55,554 nucleotides of DNA. Origin: Aquitalea palustris. GTDB lineage: Bacteria > Pseudomonadota > Gammaproteobacteria > Burkholderiales > Chromobacteriaceae. This document shows, piece by piece, positions 29,828 to 40,188 of the stretch. Under the pieces are notes generated by a model. The model saw only the letters and a list, made by a program, of their open reading frames with translations, searched no databases and was not told where the DNA came from. Position numbers and translations under genes: made by a program. Location of the stretch: positions 1 to 55,554 of the forward strand of contig NZ_RFAR01000061.1 of NCBI RefSeq assembly GCF_003693445.1, written 5' to 3'. Every line of letters begins with the position of its first letter. The first letter of the stretch is position 1.

Positions 29828-32106
29828 TGATTGCCCAGGAGCTTGAAGTAAGCCTGCATATGGCGTTCATGGACGCCAGGCGCAAGCGCCACGAGTTCAT
29901 CAGCGTGGAGCATTTGCTGCTTGCCATGATCGACAATCCCTCCGCCGCCGATGTTTTGCGCGCCTGCGGGGCCAATCTCGACCAGCTGAAAAAACAGCTG
30001 GGCGACTTCATCGACGAACACACCCCCACCGTTCCCGGGGAAACCGAGGTCGAAACTCAACCTACGCTGGGCTTCCAGCGGGTGATTCAACGCGCCATCC
30101 TGCATGTGCAATCGTCCGGCAAGAAGGAAGTGACTGGCGCGAATATCCTGGTGGCCATCTTCGGCGAAAAAGACTCACATGCCGTGTATTACCTGCATCA
30201 GCAAGGAATTTCGCGGCTGGATGTGGTCAATTTCATCTCGCACGGCATTACCAAACAGCGCTCGCCGCAGCACCCACCCGAGCCCCGTGAACAGCACAAC
30301 GAGTCCGAGGGCGAAGAGCAATCTGCCGGCCCTGGCGGCGCGCTGGAGAACTACACCCAGAACCTGAATCAGCAAGCCCGCGACGGCAAGATTGATCCAC
30401 TGATCGGTCGCGAACACGAGCTGGAGCGCACCGTGCAAATCCTGTGCCGCCGTCGCAAGAACAACCCCTTGCTGGTGGGTGAGGCCGGCGTGGGCAAAAC
30501 CGCGATTGCCGAAGGTCTGGCGCGTCGCATCGTCAATAACGAAGTACCGGATGTCCTGTCCAAGGCCACCGTGTATGCGCTGGATATGGGTGCCCTGCTA
30601 GCTGGCACGAAATACCGTGGTGATTTCGAGCAGCGCCTGAAAGCCGTCATCAAGCAGTTGACTGAAGACGAACACGCCATCCTGTTCATCGACGAAATCC
30701 ACACCCTGATCGGTGCAGGTGCAGCCTCTGGCGGCACGCTGGATGCGTCCAACCTGCTCAAACCGGCCCTGTCCAATGGCAGCCTGCGCTGCATTGGTGC
30801 CACCACCTACAACGAGTATCGTGGTATTTTCGAGAAGGATAATGCCCTGTCGCGGCGCTTCCAGAAAATCGACGTGGCTGAGCCTACCGTGGAGCAGACC
30901 ATCGAGATCCTCAAGGGTCTGAAATCACGCTTCGAGGCGCACCACGGTGTGAAATACACCCAGTCGGCACTGTCCACCGCTGCCGAGCTGTCTGCACGCT
31001 ATATCAATGACCGTCACCTGCCAGACAAGGCAATTGATGTGATTGACGAAGCAGGCGCGGCGCAGAAGATTCTGCCCAAGTCCAAGCAGAAGAAGGTGAT
31101 CAACAAGTCCGAAATCGAAGAGATCGTGGCCAAGATTGCCCGCATTCCGCCAAAGACCGTCTCCAGCGATGACAAGAACGTCCTGAAGAATCTGGAACGC
31201 GACTTGAAAAACGTGGTGTTCGGGCAGGACAAGGCCATCGAAAGCTTGGCCACCGCTATCAAGATGACGCGTTCGGGGCTGGGCAATCCGCACAAGCCGA
31301 TCGGATCTTTCCTGTTCTCCGGCCCCACCGGGGTGGGCAAGACCGAAGTGGCCAAGCAACTTGCCTACGTGCTGGGCGTGGAGCTGATCCGCTTCGACAT
31401 GTCGGAATACATGGAGCGGCATGCCGTCAGCCGTCTGATCGGTGCCCCTCCGGGCTATGTCGGCTTCGAACAGGGCGGCCAGATGACCGAGGCCATCAAC
31501 AAGCATCCGTACGCAGTCTTGCTGCTGGATGAAATCGAGAAGGCACATCCGGACATTTACAACGTGCTGCTGCAGGTGATGGACCATGGCACCCTGACCG
31601 ACAACAACGGGCGCAAAGCTGACTTCCGCAACGTGGTGATCATCATGACCACCAATGCCGGTGCCGAAGCCATGTCCAAACCCACGCTGGGCTTTACCCA
31701 GTCCAAGGAAGCCGGTGACGAAATGGCCGATATCAAGCGCCTGTTCAGCCCGGAATTCCGCAACCGGCTGGATGCCACCATCTCCTTCAAGACGCTGGAT
31801 GAACAGATCATCATGCAGGTGGTGGACAAGTTCCTGATGCAGCTGGAACACCAACTCAGCGACAAGAAGGTGGAAATCCACTTTACCGACGCACTGCGTG
31901 CCTTCCTGGCCAAACGTGGCTTTGATCCGCTAATGGGTGCACGCCCGATGGCACGGTTGATTCAGGACACCATCCGCAAGGCGCTGGCAGATGAGCTGCT
32001 GTTTGGCCGCCTGGCCAACGGCGGGGAGGTTACCGTCACCATCAACGATCAGGATGTCGTTGAGTTGCAATTCGACCAGGAAACACTAGCCGCCGAACCG
32101 GCCTGA
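29827..32106 (+). CDS. clpA: ATP-dependent Clp protease ATP-binding subunit ClpA
   Basis: Hexameric AAA+ unfoldase that feeds ClpP. Two N-terminal Clp repeats ([19 protein letters not shown] is the first) bind ClpS. The D1 AAA module has Walker A GEAGVGKT near residue 218, and D2 has GPTGVGKT near 500 with sensor-2 [10 protein letters not shown] near the C-terminus. The ATG at 29827 gives 759 residues (E. coli 758) and the family N-terminus. The frame is open to 29806 but that extension lies inside clpS. A terminator follows. ClpP is not in the window. Confidence 0.97.
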   Translation: MIAQELEVSLHMAFMDARRKRHEFISVEHLLLAMIDNPSAADVLRACGANLDQLKKQLGDFIDEHTPTVPGETEVETQPTLGFQRVIQRAILHVQSSGKKEVTGANILVAIFGEKDSHAVYYLHQQGISRLDVVNFISHGITKQRSPQHPPEPREQHNESEGEEQSAGPGGALENYTQNLNQQARDGKIDPLIGREHELERTVQILCRRRKNNPLLVGEAGVGKTAIAEGLARRIVNNEVPDVLSKATVYALDMGALLAGTKYRGDFEQRLKAVIKQLTEDEHAILFIDEIHTLIGAGAASGGTLDASNLLKPALSNGSLRCIGATTYNEYRGIFEKDNALSRRFQKIDVAEPTVEQTIEILKGLKSRFEAHHGVKYTQSALSTAAELSARYINDRHLPDKAIDVIDEAGAAQKILPKSKQKKVINKSEIEEIVAKIARIPPKTVSSDDKNVLKNLERDLKNVVFGQDKAIESLATAIKMTRSGLGNPHKPIGSFLFSGPTGVGKTEVAKQLAYVLGVELIRFDMSEYMERHAVSRLIGAPPGYVGFEQGGQMTEAINKHPYAVLLLDEIEKAHPDIYNVLLQVMDHGTLTDNNGRKADFRNVVIIMTTNAGAEAMSKPTLGFTQSKEAGDEMADIKRLFSPEFRNRLDATISFKTLDEQIIMQVVDKFLMQLEHQLSDKKVEIHFTDALRAFLAKRGFDPLMGARPMARLIQDTIRKALADELLFGRLANGGEVTVTINDQDVVELQFDQETLAAEPA

Positions 32107-32126
32107 TTCATCTTTCCATCACCACA

Positions 32127-32155
32127 ACGCCCGCATTATTTGCGGGCGTTTTTTT
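32127..32155 (+). terminator. Terminator of clpSA
   Basis: ACGCCCGCA pairs with TGCGGGCGT around TTATT, followed by seven T. It lies 20 bp after the clpA stop. Confidence 0.9.
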
Positions 32156-32172
32156 GGTGAAATCCACTCGCC

Positions 32173-33054
32173 TCAACCGCGCGGATGATGCTGGGCGTGC
32201 AGCTGCTTGAGCCGCTCGCGCGCCACATGGGTATAAATCTGCGTGGTGGAAATATCAGAGTGGCCCAGCAGTAGCTGCACCACGCGCAGATCAGCACCAT
32301 GATTGACCAGATGGGTGGCGAAAGCATGTCGCAGCATATGCGGGCCGATAGGTGGCAAGCCCTGCTGCCGAGCATAGCCGGCAATCAGATGCCAGGCCAT
32401 CTGCCGCGTCATGCCAGCCTTGCGCTGGGTGACAAACACCGCATCGCACTGCGCACCCGCCAGCAACAATGGCCGCGACTCGCGGAAATAGCGTTCCAGC
32501 CACTCCAGCGCAACCTCGCCCAAGGGCACCATGCGCTCCTTGTTACCCTTGCCACGGGTAATGATCAGCCCGCTAATCATGTCCAGCTGCTGCAAGGTCA
32601 GCCCTACCAACTCGGACACACGCAGGCCGGTGGCATACAGCACTTCCAACATGGCCCGGTCCCGCAAACCCAGTGGTTCATCGACATCAGCAGCTTGCAG
32701 TAGCTGCTCCACCTGCCCTTCGGACAAGGCTTTGGGCAAGCGCTGCCCCAGCTTGGGGCTGCCCAGCTGGGTACTTGGATCGTCTGCACGCTGGCCACTG
32801 GCCAGCAGAAACTGGTAATAGCGCCGCAGACAGGACAACTGACGAGCACGAGTTGCAGGCTTTTCGGTATCAACCGCCATCAGCAAAGCTTGCTGGATAC
32901 ACGGCTGATCCGCCGTATCCAGCTCAGCATCCAGCGCCTGCAGCTGTCGCTGCAGCTTGAGCAGGTCGCGACGGTAAGCCGCCAGCGTATTGGCAGACAA
33001 ACCGTCGGTCAGCCACAGATGATCCAGAAACCGGTCTATGCTCTCGCTACTCAT
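32173..33054 (-). CDS. xerD: Tyrosine recombinase XerD
   Basis: Chromosome dimer resolution recombinase that acts with XerC at dif. It has 293 residues. The N-terminal SAM-like domain is followed by the catalytic domain with Arg in TGLRVSELVGL, Lys in RGKGNKERMVPL, His and Arg in HMLRHAFATHLV, and His then Tyr in LLGHSDISTTQIYTHV. This is the chromosomal XerD form rather than a phage integrase, and no att sites or phage genes are nearby. It lies between clpA (convergent) and rplS, with the terminator of the ribosomal operon just upstream. Confidence 0.93.
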   Translation of the reverse strand: MSSESIDRFLDHLWLTDGLSANTLAAYRRDLLKLQRQLQALDAELDTADQPCIQQALLMAVDTEKPATRARQLSCLRRYYQFLLASGQRADDPSTQLGSPKLGQRLPKALSEGQVEQLLQAADVDEPLGLRDRAMLEVLYATGLRVSELVGLTLQQLDMISGLIITRGKGNKERMVPLGEVALEWLERYFRESRPLLLAGAQCDAVFVTQRKAGMTRQMAWHLIAGYARQQGLPPIGPHMLRHAFATHLVNHGADLRVVQLLLGHSDISTTQIYTHVARERLKQLHAQHHPRG

Positions 33055-33089
33055 GCCCTTCCCTCACCATGCCTGGCTGCAGACGCAAA

Positions 33090-33119
33090 AAAAGCGCAAG
33101 GCAGTTGCCTTGCGCTTTT
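33090..33119 (-). terminator. Terminator of the rpsP-rimM-trmD-rplS operon
   Basis: AAAAGCGCAAGGC pairs with GCCTTGCGCTTTT around AGTT; on the minus strand the T-run extends to about 33086. It lies 22 bp past the rplS stop. Confidence 0.9.
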
Positions 33120-33141
33120 ATCATACCTGACAGTATCAGGA

Positions 33142-33510
33142 TCAGCCTTGCTTGCGAGCCGGCAGTTTTTCCTTGATACGTGCAGACTTGCCGGTACGGC
33201 CGCGCAGGTAGTACAGCTTGGCGCGACGTACATCACCACGGCGCTTCACTTCTACGGAAGCCACCAGCGGGGAGTAGGACTGGAAAGTACGCTCAACACC
33301 TTCACCGGCGGACATCTTGCGCACGATGAAAGAGCTGTTCAGACCACGGTTACGCTTGGCGATAACAACACCTTCGTAAGCCTGCAGACGTTCGCGGTTA
33401 CCTTCCTTTACCTTGACATGAACCACAACGGTATCGCCAGGAGCGAATTCCGGGATGGTTTTGCCCAGGCGGGCGATTTCTTCTTGCTCGAGTTTCTGGA
33501 TCAGATCCAT
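33142..33510 (-). CDS. rplS: 50S ribosomal protein L19
   Basis: Ribosomal protein at the 30S-50S interface. The 122 residues begin [20 protein letters not shown] and contain [20 protein letters not shown] and the C-terminal [18 protein letters not shown], all standard for bL19. The tail runs about six residues past E. coli L19. It is the last gene of the rpsP operon, directly after trmD. Confidence 0.98.
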   Translation of the reverse strand: MDLIQKLEQEEIARLGKTIPEFAPGDTVVVHVKVKEGNRERLQAYEGVVIAKRNRGLNSSFIVRKMSAGEGVERTFQSYSPLVASVEVKRRGDVRRAKLYYLRGRTGKSARIKEKLPARKQG

Positions 33511-33513
33511 GTG

Positions 33514-34281
33514 TTACTCCGGTTTTTTGAGGATATCTTGTTCCTGCTGGTACTCTGCCAGCAGCCGAGATTCCTGTTTTGTCAACGTGCGGCCTTGCAG
33601 CAGATCCGGGCGACGTTGCCACGTCCTTCCCAGCGCTTGCTTCAACCGCCATTTAGCAATCAGTGCATGATTTCCGGACATAAGTACATCCGGCACCCGC
33701 ATGCCCTGATAGTCTTCGGGTCGGGTATAGTGCGGACAATCAAGGAGTCCGTTCACATATGAATCTTCATAAGCAGACTGGGCATCGTTGAGCACGCCAG
33801 GCAGCAGCCGGATGACTGCATCCATCAGCACCATCGCAGGCAGCTCGCCACCGGACAACACATAGTCGCCGATGGAAACTTCCTCATCTACCTGGCGCTC
33901 GATCAAGCGCTCATCCACCCCTTCGTAACGGCCGCACAAAACAATGAGTCCGGGACGTTGGGACAGCTCCACCGCCTTCGCGTGCGACAAGGCACGCCCC
34001 TGCGGTGACAGGTAAATCACATGGCTCTCTTCGACACCTGCTGCCTGCTGACGGGCTTTGGCTGCCGCAATGGCAGCTTCCAGCGGTTCAATCAGCATCA
34101 GCATGCCAGGCCCACCGCCATAAGGACGGTCGTCCACACGGCGATAGTTGTCATGGGTGAAATCGCGTGGATTCCATTTCTGGAAATCCCAAATGCCCAA
34201 ATCAAGCGCCCGCTGGCTTACGCCAAAGCGGGCGATGGCATCGAACATTTCCGGAAACAGCGTGATGGCATCGATATGCAT
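33514..34281 (-). CDS. trmD: tRNA (guanine-37-N1)-methyltransferase
   Basis: SPOUT methylase that makes m1G37 next to the anticodon and prevents +1 frameshifts. The 255 residues contain the N-terminal [37 protein letters not shown] and the knot loop [12 protein letters not shown]-type sequence (here [17 protein letters not shown]). The ATG overlaps the rimM stop by one base, so translation is coupled. The length fits the family (E. coli 255). Confidence 0.98.
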   Translation of the reverse strand: MHIDAITLFPEMFDAIARFGVSQRALDLGIWDFQKWNPRDFTHDNYRRVDDRPYGGGPGMLMLIEPLEAAIAAAKARQQAAGVEESHVIYLSPQGRALSHAKAVELSQRPGLIVLCGRYEGVDERLIERQVDEEVSIGDYVLSGGELPAMVLMDAVIRLLPGVLNDAQSAYEDSYVNGLLDCPHYTRPEDYQGMRVPDVLMSGNHALIAKWRLKQALGRTWQRRPDLLQGRTLTKQESRLLAEYQQEQDILKKPE

Positions 34282-34787
34282 CAGTAGTCGAGGCCCCAGT
34301 CCACTGAAATGCTGGCCTCAGCCAGATTTACATTCAGCACAAACTGGCCGACAAAGGGAATCAGCCGCTGGCCGTGTTCACCTTCAACTACCAATACATC
34401 GTTGGCACCGGTTTCCATCAATTCGGTCACCTTGCCAAGCACCACGCCTTGCTGGTTGACGACAGACAGGCCGATCAAATCGGACCAGTAATATTCGTCT
34501 TCACCGGCTTCCGGCAATTCACTACGGGGAACAGCAACCTGCAGGCCGCGCAGGGCTTCCGCCCCATCACGATCGTCAACGCCTTGCAGCTTGGCGGATA
34601 AACCCTTGGGTTGCACTGCCCCGTTTTCAAATGTGTACGGCTTCCAGCTGTCATCCTTGCCCAGCCACCAGACCGGGTAGTCAAACAGACCGTCAGCGTA
34701 TTCGGTATCGGCCTGGACTTTCACCCAGCCCTTGATACCGAAGGCGCCACGCACAAACCCCATCAAGACGAGATCTTCTTTGCGCAT
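34281..34787 (-). CDS. rimM: 16S rRNA processing protein RimM
   Basis: Assembly factor for the 30S head that works with S19. The 168 residues hold the N-terminal RimM barrel ([19 protein letters not shown]) and the C-terminal PRC barrel ([19 protein letters not shown], then the [13 protein letters not shown] stretch). It lies 33 bp after rpsP and touches trmD by one base, as in most proteobacteria. Confidence 0.97.
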   Translation of the reverse strand: MRKEDLVLMGFVRGAFGIKGWVKVQADTEYADGLFDYPVWWLGKDDSWKPYTFENGAVQPKGLSAKLQGVDDRDGAEALRGLQVAVPRSELPEAGEDEYYWSDLIGLSVVNQQGVVLGKVTELMETGANDVLVVEGEHGQRLIPFVGQFVLNVNLAEASISVDWGLDY

Positions 34788-34820
34788 GCGCCTTAGTCCG
34801 TTAGTTGAGTCAACGAACGA

Positions 34821-35069
34821 TTAGGCAGCAACCTTCTGCTCTTTCAGCAGCTTGGCTACGGCGTCGGTAACCTGAGCGCCAACGCCGATCCAGTAGTTCA
34901 GACGATCGGAAGTCAGGCGCACGCGCTCTTCCTTCTCGTTTGCTACCGGGTTGTAGAAGCCAACGCGCTCGATGAAGCGACCGTCACGACGGTTACGGGA
35001 ATCGGTCACCACGATGTTGTAGAACGGACGGTTCTTGGCGCCGCCACGTGCCAGACGAATCACTACCAT
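34821..35069 (-). CDS. rpsP: 30S ribosomal protein S16
   Basis: Ribosomal protein of 82 residues, starting [20 protein letters not shown] with the later [12 protein letters not shown] block, typical of bS16 (E. coli 82). It is the first gene of the operon. A promoter with a -35 TTGCAA and -10 TAGAAT lies 46-75 bp upstream. ATG 35069 has AAGGA upstream. Confidence 0.98.
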   Translation of the reverse strand: MVVIRLARGGAKNRPFYNIVVTDSRNRRDGRFIERVGFYNPVANEKEERVRLTSDRLNYWIGVGAQVTDAVAKLLKEQKVAA

Positions 35070-35114
35070 TGTCGATTGTCCTTAGATAAAAACGGTATCG
35101 TAGAAAAGCCCACG

Positions 35115-35144
35115 ATTCTATGGCACTTTTCCCTTATCTTGCAA
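35115..35144 (-). promoter_or_regulatory. Probable promoter of the rpsP operon
   Basis: Read on the minus strand, TTGCAA (35139-35144) and TAGAAT (35115-35120) are spaced 18 bp apart. Transcription would start about 40 nt before rpsP. The match to sigma-70 is fair at both elements. Confidence 0.5.
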
Positions 35145-35261
35145 GCGCTTAATACGCTTGCGGCCTAGTGTGGCCCATATCGGCGGGCTGGACGCCCTTG
35201 TTTGACGGATAAAAACCACACACCAGAGCCATATGGGCGACCATTGGCCGCCCGAACTGCC

Positions 35262-37937
35262 TTACAGGATTTTGGTCACGATGGTCAGCGCCCGGTCTTC
35301 CGGGTGGGTTTCCACGGTAAAGCCCAGCTTGTGCATCAGCTTGAGCATGCCCTTGTTGCCGGCCAGCACTTCGCCACGCATCACGGTCAGCCCCTGCTCG
35401 CGAGCCGCATCAAACAGGGCATTCATCAGGATGTAGCCGATGCCCTTGCCCTGCCACTTGTCGGCCACTTCCAGCGCGAATTCGCAGCCTTCGTTGTCCG
35501 GATCGGTAATGAAACGGGCCACGGCCTGCTGTTCTTCGCCGTTTTCTGTTTCGCAAGTCATGGCCAGTGCCATCTCGCGGTCGTAGTCCAGCTGGGTGAA
35601 ACGCACCAGCATGGTTTGCGACAGCTGCTTGATACTGGACATATAGCGGTTGTAGCGGCTCTCGTCTGACAGGGTGCGTACGAACTCCTGCTGCATCTCG
35701 GCATCTTCAGGCCGTACCGGGCGGATGGTGACCTTCATGCCATCCGTCAGCGTGGCGCTACGCACCATGTGCATGGGGTAAGGCATGATGGCCATGTGGC
35801 CGTAGCGCTTCACATCCGGCTTCAGCGGCTCGACAATGATGCGCGCATCCAGGGCGATGACGCCCTTTTCATCGGCCACCAGCGGATTGATATCCATCTC
35901 GCGCAACTCGGGTAGCTCGCACACCATTTCCGACACGTGCAACAGCACGTCCACCAGTTCGTCCATGTCCACCGCGGGCAGGTTCTTGAAGGCACCCAGC
36001 AACTGGCCGATACGGGTCTTGCGTATCATGCTGCCCACCAGATACTGGTTGAGCGGTGGCAGCGACAAGGCACGGTCATGCATGACTTCTACCGCGATAC
36101 CGCCGGCACCAAAGGTAATCACCGGCCCGAACGAGCTGTCATGCGTCACCCCCACCATCACCTCGCGGGCAAAACGCCGCTTGCGCATGGGTTGTACCGA
36201 AATGCCGTCGATACGTGCCTCCGGCATGGCTTGGCGCGCGCGCTCCAGAATGCCCTGGAACGCTGCGCGCAAGGTAGCTTCGTTGCTGATGTTCAGCTCC
36301 ACACCGCCCACATCGGACTTATAGATGATGTCCGGCGAATCGATCTTCAGCACCACCGGGTAATGAATCTGTTCGGCCAATGCCACCGCTTCATCTTCGG
36401 TTCGCGCCAGCAGGGTCGGGTTAACCGGAATGCGGAAGGCCGCCAGCACTTCCTTGGATTCCCGCTCGGAGAGCACGGTGCGCCCTTCGGCCATGGCACC
36501 GGCGATGGCGGCGCGGGCGCGACTGAGATCCGGAGCCTCGCGCTTGCCCTCCAGCGGGCTGGGGGTCTGCAGCAGCAACTGCTGGTTGTGATGGTAGGAG
36601 GCAAGGTTGCGGAACACCTCGATACCATATTCCGGGGCACGGAAATGGGCACACTTGGCCTTGGAAAACAGGTCACGGCTTTCTGATACCTTGGCATCGC
36701 CCAGCCAGGACAGGAACATCGGCTTGCTCGATTCGCGCTGCAGGCCAATCATCAGTTGTGCCGTGGTCAGGTGATCAGTCCCGGCCTGCGGGGTAAAGAT
36801 CACCAGCACCCCATCTACATTGGGGTCATCGATACAGGCTTTCACCGCCGTACGGAACCGCACCGGGCTGGCGTCGCCAATCAGGTCGATGGGGTTGCCA
36901 TGCGACCAGTTGCGCGGCAAGGCATTGTTGAGCAGTTCCATGGTGGTCTCGCTCAGCTTGGCCAGTTCTACCCCGTTGGTATAAGCACTGTCAGCTGCCA
37001 GCACCCCAGGGCCAATACCGTTGGTGACAATTGCCAGCCGTTTGCCGCCAACGCGGAAATTGGCTGCCAGAACCTTGGCTGCGGTAAACAACTGGGCAAT
37101 GGAAGACACCCGCAGCACACCGGCTCGCGACAGCGCCGCGTCGAACACATCGCCACTCTCGATCAGATTGCTCGAATGCGTCACCCCGGTCACATCATCC
37201 TGGTAACGGCCAGACTTGATCACCACCACCGGCTTGGTACGGGCAGCCGCACGCAATGCGCTCATGAAGCGGCGCGCATGGTGAATGTGGTGAACATGCA
37301 ACAGAATGCCCTGGGTGAAGTTATCCGCCACCAGGTAATCCAGGATCTCACCAAAATCCACATCCAGCGCCTCGCCCACCGAAATCACGCTGGAAAAACC
37401 GATGCCCTTGCTATCAGCCCAGTCCAGCATGGCGGTACACAGGGCGGAAGACTGCGACACCAGCGCCATATTGCCCGGCCGCACCTTACTGGTGTAATTG
37501 GTGGCATTGAAACCCGCCACCGGTCGCATCAAACCCAATACATTCGGCCCCAGCACCCGGATGCCGTAGTGACGTGCAATCGATACCGACTCATTCAGGA
37601 TCTCGCGCTCCAGCTGTTCGCTGTCGGAAAACTCCTTGGCCAGCAATACCGCCTTGATGCCTTTCTTGCCACAGTCTTTGATGATGGCCGGCAGAGTGCG
37701 GATCGCCGTGCACACCACAGCCATGTCAATCGCCGGTTCGATCAGGCGCACCGAAGGCACGGCCGGAATACCACCGACCACCTTGTGATTGAGATTGACC
37801 GGAAACAGCTTGCCTTGAAAATTGCCTGCCAGCAGGTTGGCAAACACGGCCTGACCGATGGACCCCGGGGTATCGCTGGCGCCGACAACCGCGACATTAC
37901 GCGGCGAAAAGAGCGAAGTAAGGTAGTGAGGCCTCAT
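35262..37937 (-). CDS. Protein lysine acetyltransferase of the Pat/PatZ type (acyl-CoA synthetase-like plus GNAT)
   Basis: Large 891-residue protein. Residues 1-460 form an NDP-forming acyl-CoA synthetase-like part (CoA-binding NVAVVGASDTPGSIGQAVF, then ligase-CoA domains). About 490-700 is an ATP-grasp region (HYPVVLKIDSPDIIYKSDVG). About 725-885 is a GNAT acetyltransferase with the acetyl-CoA loop VADKWQGKGIGYILM. This architecture is that of Salmonella Pat and E. coli PatZ, which acetylate and inactivate acetyl-CoA synthetase and other enzymes. His254 (VTHSSN) sits where NDP-forming synthetases keep their phosphohistidine. It is a single gene with a 483-bp upstream gap. The exact symbol (pat, patZ or pka) is a naming choice. 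Confidence 0.9.
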   Translation of the reverse strand: MRPHYLTSLFSPRNVAVVGASDTPGSIGQAVFANLLAGNFQGKLFPVNLNHKVVGGIPAVPSVRLIEPAIDMAVVCTAIRTLPAIIKDCGKKGIKAVLLAKEFSDSEQLEREILNESVSIARHYGIRVLGPNVLGLMRPVAGFNATNYTSKVRPGNMALVSQSSALCTAMLDWADSKGIGFSSVISVGEALDVDFGEILDYLVADNFTQGILLHVHHIHHARRFMSALRAAARTKPVVVIKSGRYQDDVTGVTHSSNLIESGDVFDAALSRAGVLRVSSIAQLFTAAKVLAANFRVGGKRLAIVTNGIGPGVLAADSAYTNGVELAKLSETTMELLNNALPRNWSHGNPIDLIGDASPVRFRTAVKACIDDPNVDGVLVIFTPQAGTDHLTTAQLMIGLQRESSKPMFLSWLGDAKVSESRDLFSKAKCAHFRAPEYGIEVFRNLASYHHNQQLLLQTPSPLEGKREAPDLSRARAAIAGAMAEGRTVLSERESKEVLAAFRIPVNPTLLARTEDEAVALAEQIHYPVVLKIDSPDIIYKSDVGGVELNISNEATLRAAFQGILERARQAMPEARIDGISVQPMRKRRFAREVMVGVTHDSSFGPVITFGAGGIAVEVMHDRALSLPPLNQYLVGSMIRKTRIGQLLGAFKNLPAVDMDELVDVLLHVSEMVCELPELREMDINPLVADEKGVIALDARIIVEPLKPDVKRYGHMAIMPYPMHMVRSATLTDGMKVTIRPVRPEDAEMQQEFVRTLSDESRYNRYMSSIKQLSQTMLVRFTQLDYDREMALAMTCETENGEEQQAVARFITDPDNEGCEFALEVADKWQGKGIGYILMNALFDAAREQGLTVMRGEVLAGNKGMLKLMHKLGFTVETHPEDRALTIVTKIL

Positions 37938-38420
37938 GGCAGCGGTTCCAGTTCTGTTGAATCAAGCAATAAAGCATCGTCCAGCGGCCTTGCCGGATAG
38001 GCTGGCCGCTAGCGGGCGAAATACCTTTGTGACACAGCGGCTTGCGTTAACAAGGCAGCCATTATTTTCCAATCATGTTGCGACAGTATTGTGCAACGCA
38101 CAATAAGGAGTAACGATAATACTGGCTACCGTCGCAAACTGCTGCACAGGGCAGCACCCGTCCAGGAACAGGCCAGCCACTCGAAGCAGCAGCTCATCCT
38201 GCCGCAAACATCACTATGTCATGTTGACTTCAGGCAAGCAGGCTACAAATGAATTTTATAGCAAAGACCAACAGCAACTGACGGACATAAGGCGGCTTTA
38301 CTGGTGGTAATCGCACTGCAATATTGCTAACCTTGCCTGCTTGGCAACCCACAGGCGTTGCATCGCAACATATTCATTCAGCCCACCTGCAGCACGCTGG
38401 CGGGCAGGAGTCAGCTCATC
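37938..38420. other. 483-bp divergent region between the acetyltransferase and nadA
   Basis: No gene was supported. It holds a perfect 8-bp inverted repeat (38087-38105) followed by AAGGAG that has no start codon at the right distance. Short frames show no protein character. The nadA ribosome site GGAG is at its right end. No tRNA or riboswitch was recognised. Confidence 0.5.
38087..38105. promoter_or_regulatory. Perfect inverted repeat in the pat/nadA gap
   Basis: TATTGTGCAACGCACAATA has perfect 8-bp arms and a 3-nt AAC spacer. Such TTGTGC/GCACAA dyads recall PhaR-type sites in betaproteobacteria, but no polyhydroxyalkanoate gene is nearby. It is 150 bp before the acetyltransferase start and 316 bp before nadA. 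Confidence 0.5.
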
Positions 38421-39338
38421 ATGACGAAGCGCGTCGTCACCCTTGCCCACTACTACACTCAGCCAGAAATCCAGCAGATGGCTGACAAAGTGGGAGACAG
38501 CCTGGAGCTGTCCTTGTATGCCAAAGAAGCCAACGCCGACATTATCGTATTTGCCGGCGTCCGCTTCATGGCCGAAACCGCCAAAATCCTCAATCCGCAG
38601 GCCGAAGTCATCCTGCCCGATGCAGGCTCTACCTGTTCGCTGGTGACCCAGACCGATGTCACGGCACTCAAGGCCTGGCGCGAAAGCCATCCCGACCACG
38701 TGCATGTGTCGTACATCAACTCCAGTGCCGAGCACAAGGCGCTGTCCGACTGGATTGTCACCAGCCGCAATGTGGACGACATCATTGCCCACCTGTATGC
38801 CGAAGGCAAAAAGGTCATCTTCTCGCCCGACCGCAATATGGGCGGTTATCTGAACGACCAGTACGGCTACGACATGCCGCTGTGGTCTGCCGTGTGCGAA
38901 GTACACGACAAGTTCAACGAAGCCGCCCTGAACGAAGCCTTTGCCGCCGCCAGCGGTGAAAAATACCTGATCGCCCACCCGGAAAGCCCGCTGCCGGTGC
39001 TGAAAAAAGCCGATTACGTCGGCTCCACCTCGGGCATGCTGAACTGGGTCAAAGCCTTCAAGGGTGATAGCAAGGCCGTGATTTTCGTCGCCACCGAAGA
39101 CGGCATCCTCTACAACATGGGCCTGGCGCGTCCGGATCTCGATCTGCGCCAGGCACCGATCTATGCCGGTTGCCAGTGCAACTCCTGTCCTTACATGAAG
39201 ATGAATACCATCGAGGCAGTCAAACGCGCCCAGCAAGGCGAGGGCTTGCGCATCGACTACCTGAGCAGCGCACAGATGGATGCCGCCCGCATCCCCATTG
39301 AGCGCATGCTGGATTTCAGCCAGCGCTACTACGCCTGA
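38421..39338 (+). CDS. nadA: Quinolinate synthase
   Basis: [4Fe-4S] enzyme that condenses iminoaspartate with dihydroxyacetone phosphate in NAD synthesis. The chosen ATG gives 305 residues starting [20 protein letters not shown]. Cluster cysteines are in GSTCSLV, the [10 protein letters not shown] block and the C-terminal [22 protein letters not shown] and SPDRNMGGY are substrate loops. The frame is open 21 codons upstream without family similarity. This is the shorter NadA form without the extra N-terminal segment of E. coli (347). nadB and nadC are not in the window. Confidence 0.95.
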   Translation: MTKRVVTLAHYYTQPEIQQMADKVGDSLELSLYAKEANADIIVFAGVRFMAETAKILNPQAEVILPDAGSTCSLVTQTDVTALKAWRESHPDHVHVSYINSSAEHKALSDWIVTSRNVDDIIAHLYAEGKKVIFSPDRNMGGYLNDQYGYDMPLWSAVCEVHDKFNEAALNEAFAAASGEKYLIAHPESPLPVLKKADYVGSTSGMLNWVKAFKGDSKAVIFVATEDGILYNMGLARPDLDLRQAPIYAGCQCNSCPYMKMNTIEAVKRAQQGEGLRIDYLSSAQMDAARIPIERMLDFSQRYYA

Positions 39339-39344
39339 TCATGC

Positions 39345-39367
39345 AAACCCGCCACGGCGGGTTTTTC
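39345..39367 (+). terminator. Terminator of nadA
   Basis: AAACCCGCC pairs with GGCGGGTTT across a 2-nt AC gap, followed by T's. It lies 6 bp after the stop. Confidence 0.85.
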
Positions 39368-39444
39368 TTTGTCTGTCATGCCGCTGCGGTTTTCCACAGC
39401 GCCACGGCAGCGATACAATCAGGCGTCCAACCCGGAAGCACAGC

Positions 39445-40188
39445 ATGAAGTTCCTGATCAGCAATGATGACGGCTATTTCTCCCCAGGGATCCGTACCCT
39501 GGCCGAAACCCTGTCCCGTCATGGAGAGGTTGTCGTCGTGGCCCCCGAGCGAGACCGAAGCGGGGCCAGCAATTCGCTGACACTGGACAGACCGCTCACC
39601 GTACGCCAGGCCGCCAACGGCTTTTACTATGTCAATGGCACACCCACCGACTGTGTGCATCTGGCGGTCACCGGCCTGCTGGACTTCCGTCCCGACATGA
39701 TTTTCAGCGGTATCAACCATGGCCCCAATATGGGCGACGACACCATTTACTCCGGTACGGTGGCCGCCGCCACCGAAGGCTTCCTGCTCGGCATTCCCTC
39801 GGTAGCCATTTCACTGGCCGGCTACAGCGGCCAGCACTTTGCCAGCGCCGCCCTGGTGGTTGATCAACTGGTCATGCGCTGCCAACAACAGCCTTTTACC
39901 CAGCCGGTGCTGCTCAATGTCAATGTCCCGGATGTAGCGCCGGAAGAGTTGCAAACCATGCAGGTCACCCGGCTGGGACGCCGCCATCATGCCGAACCGG
40001 TAATCAAAGCAAAGAATCCGCGCGGAGAGACGATATACTGGGTAGGACCGGTCGGCAGCGCACAAGATGCCGGCCCAGGCACCGACTTCGCTGCCATCGC
40101 GGGTAAACACGTGTCTCTGACCCCGCTGATGCTCGACCTAACCGCTTTCGGCCAACTGGACGGAATCAACACATGGCTTCATCCGTGA
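39445..40188 (+). CDS. surE: 5'/3'-nucleotidase SurE
   Basis: Stationary-phase survival phosphatase acting on nucleoside monophosphates. The N-terminal [16 protein letters not shown] holds the metal-binding Asp8-Asp9, and [15 protein letters not shown] and [20 protein letters not shown] are the other active-site blocks. ATG 39445 gives 247 residues (E. coli 253). An upstream extension of the frame to 39280 overlaps nadA and is not SurE-like. The end overlaps pcm by 16 bp. It is first in the surE-pcm-nlpD-rpoS cluster. Confidence 0.97.
   Translation: MKFLISNDDGYFSPGIRTLAETLSRHGEVVVVAPERDRSGASNSLTLDRPLTVRQAANGFYYVNGTPTDCVHLAVTGLLDFRPDMIFSGINHGPNMGDDTIYSGTVAAATEGFLLGIPSVAISLAGYSGQHFASAALVVDQLVMRCQQQPFTQPVLLNVNVPDVAPEELQTMQVTRLGRRHHAEPVIKAKNPRGETIYWVGPVGSAQDAGPGTDFAAIAGKHVSLTPLMLDLTAFGQLDGINTWLHP

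Noticed and set aside
32173-33054. Tyrosine recombinase as a sign of a mobile element
   Set aside because: The protein is a chromosomal XerD by motifs and length, and no integrase-type context, att repeats or phage genes are near.
36756-38000. 414-codon plus-strand frame opposite the acetyltransferase gene
   Set aside because: Antisense shadow rich in His/Gln/Gly, no domain. The same holds for frames opposite hemN, clpA, icd and mdtH.
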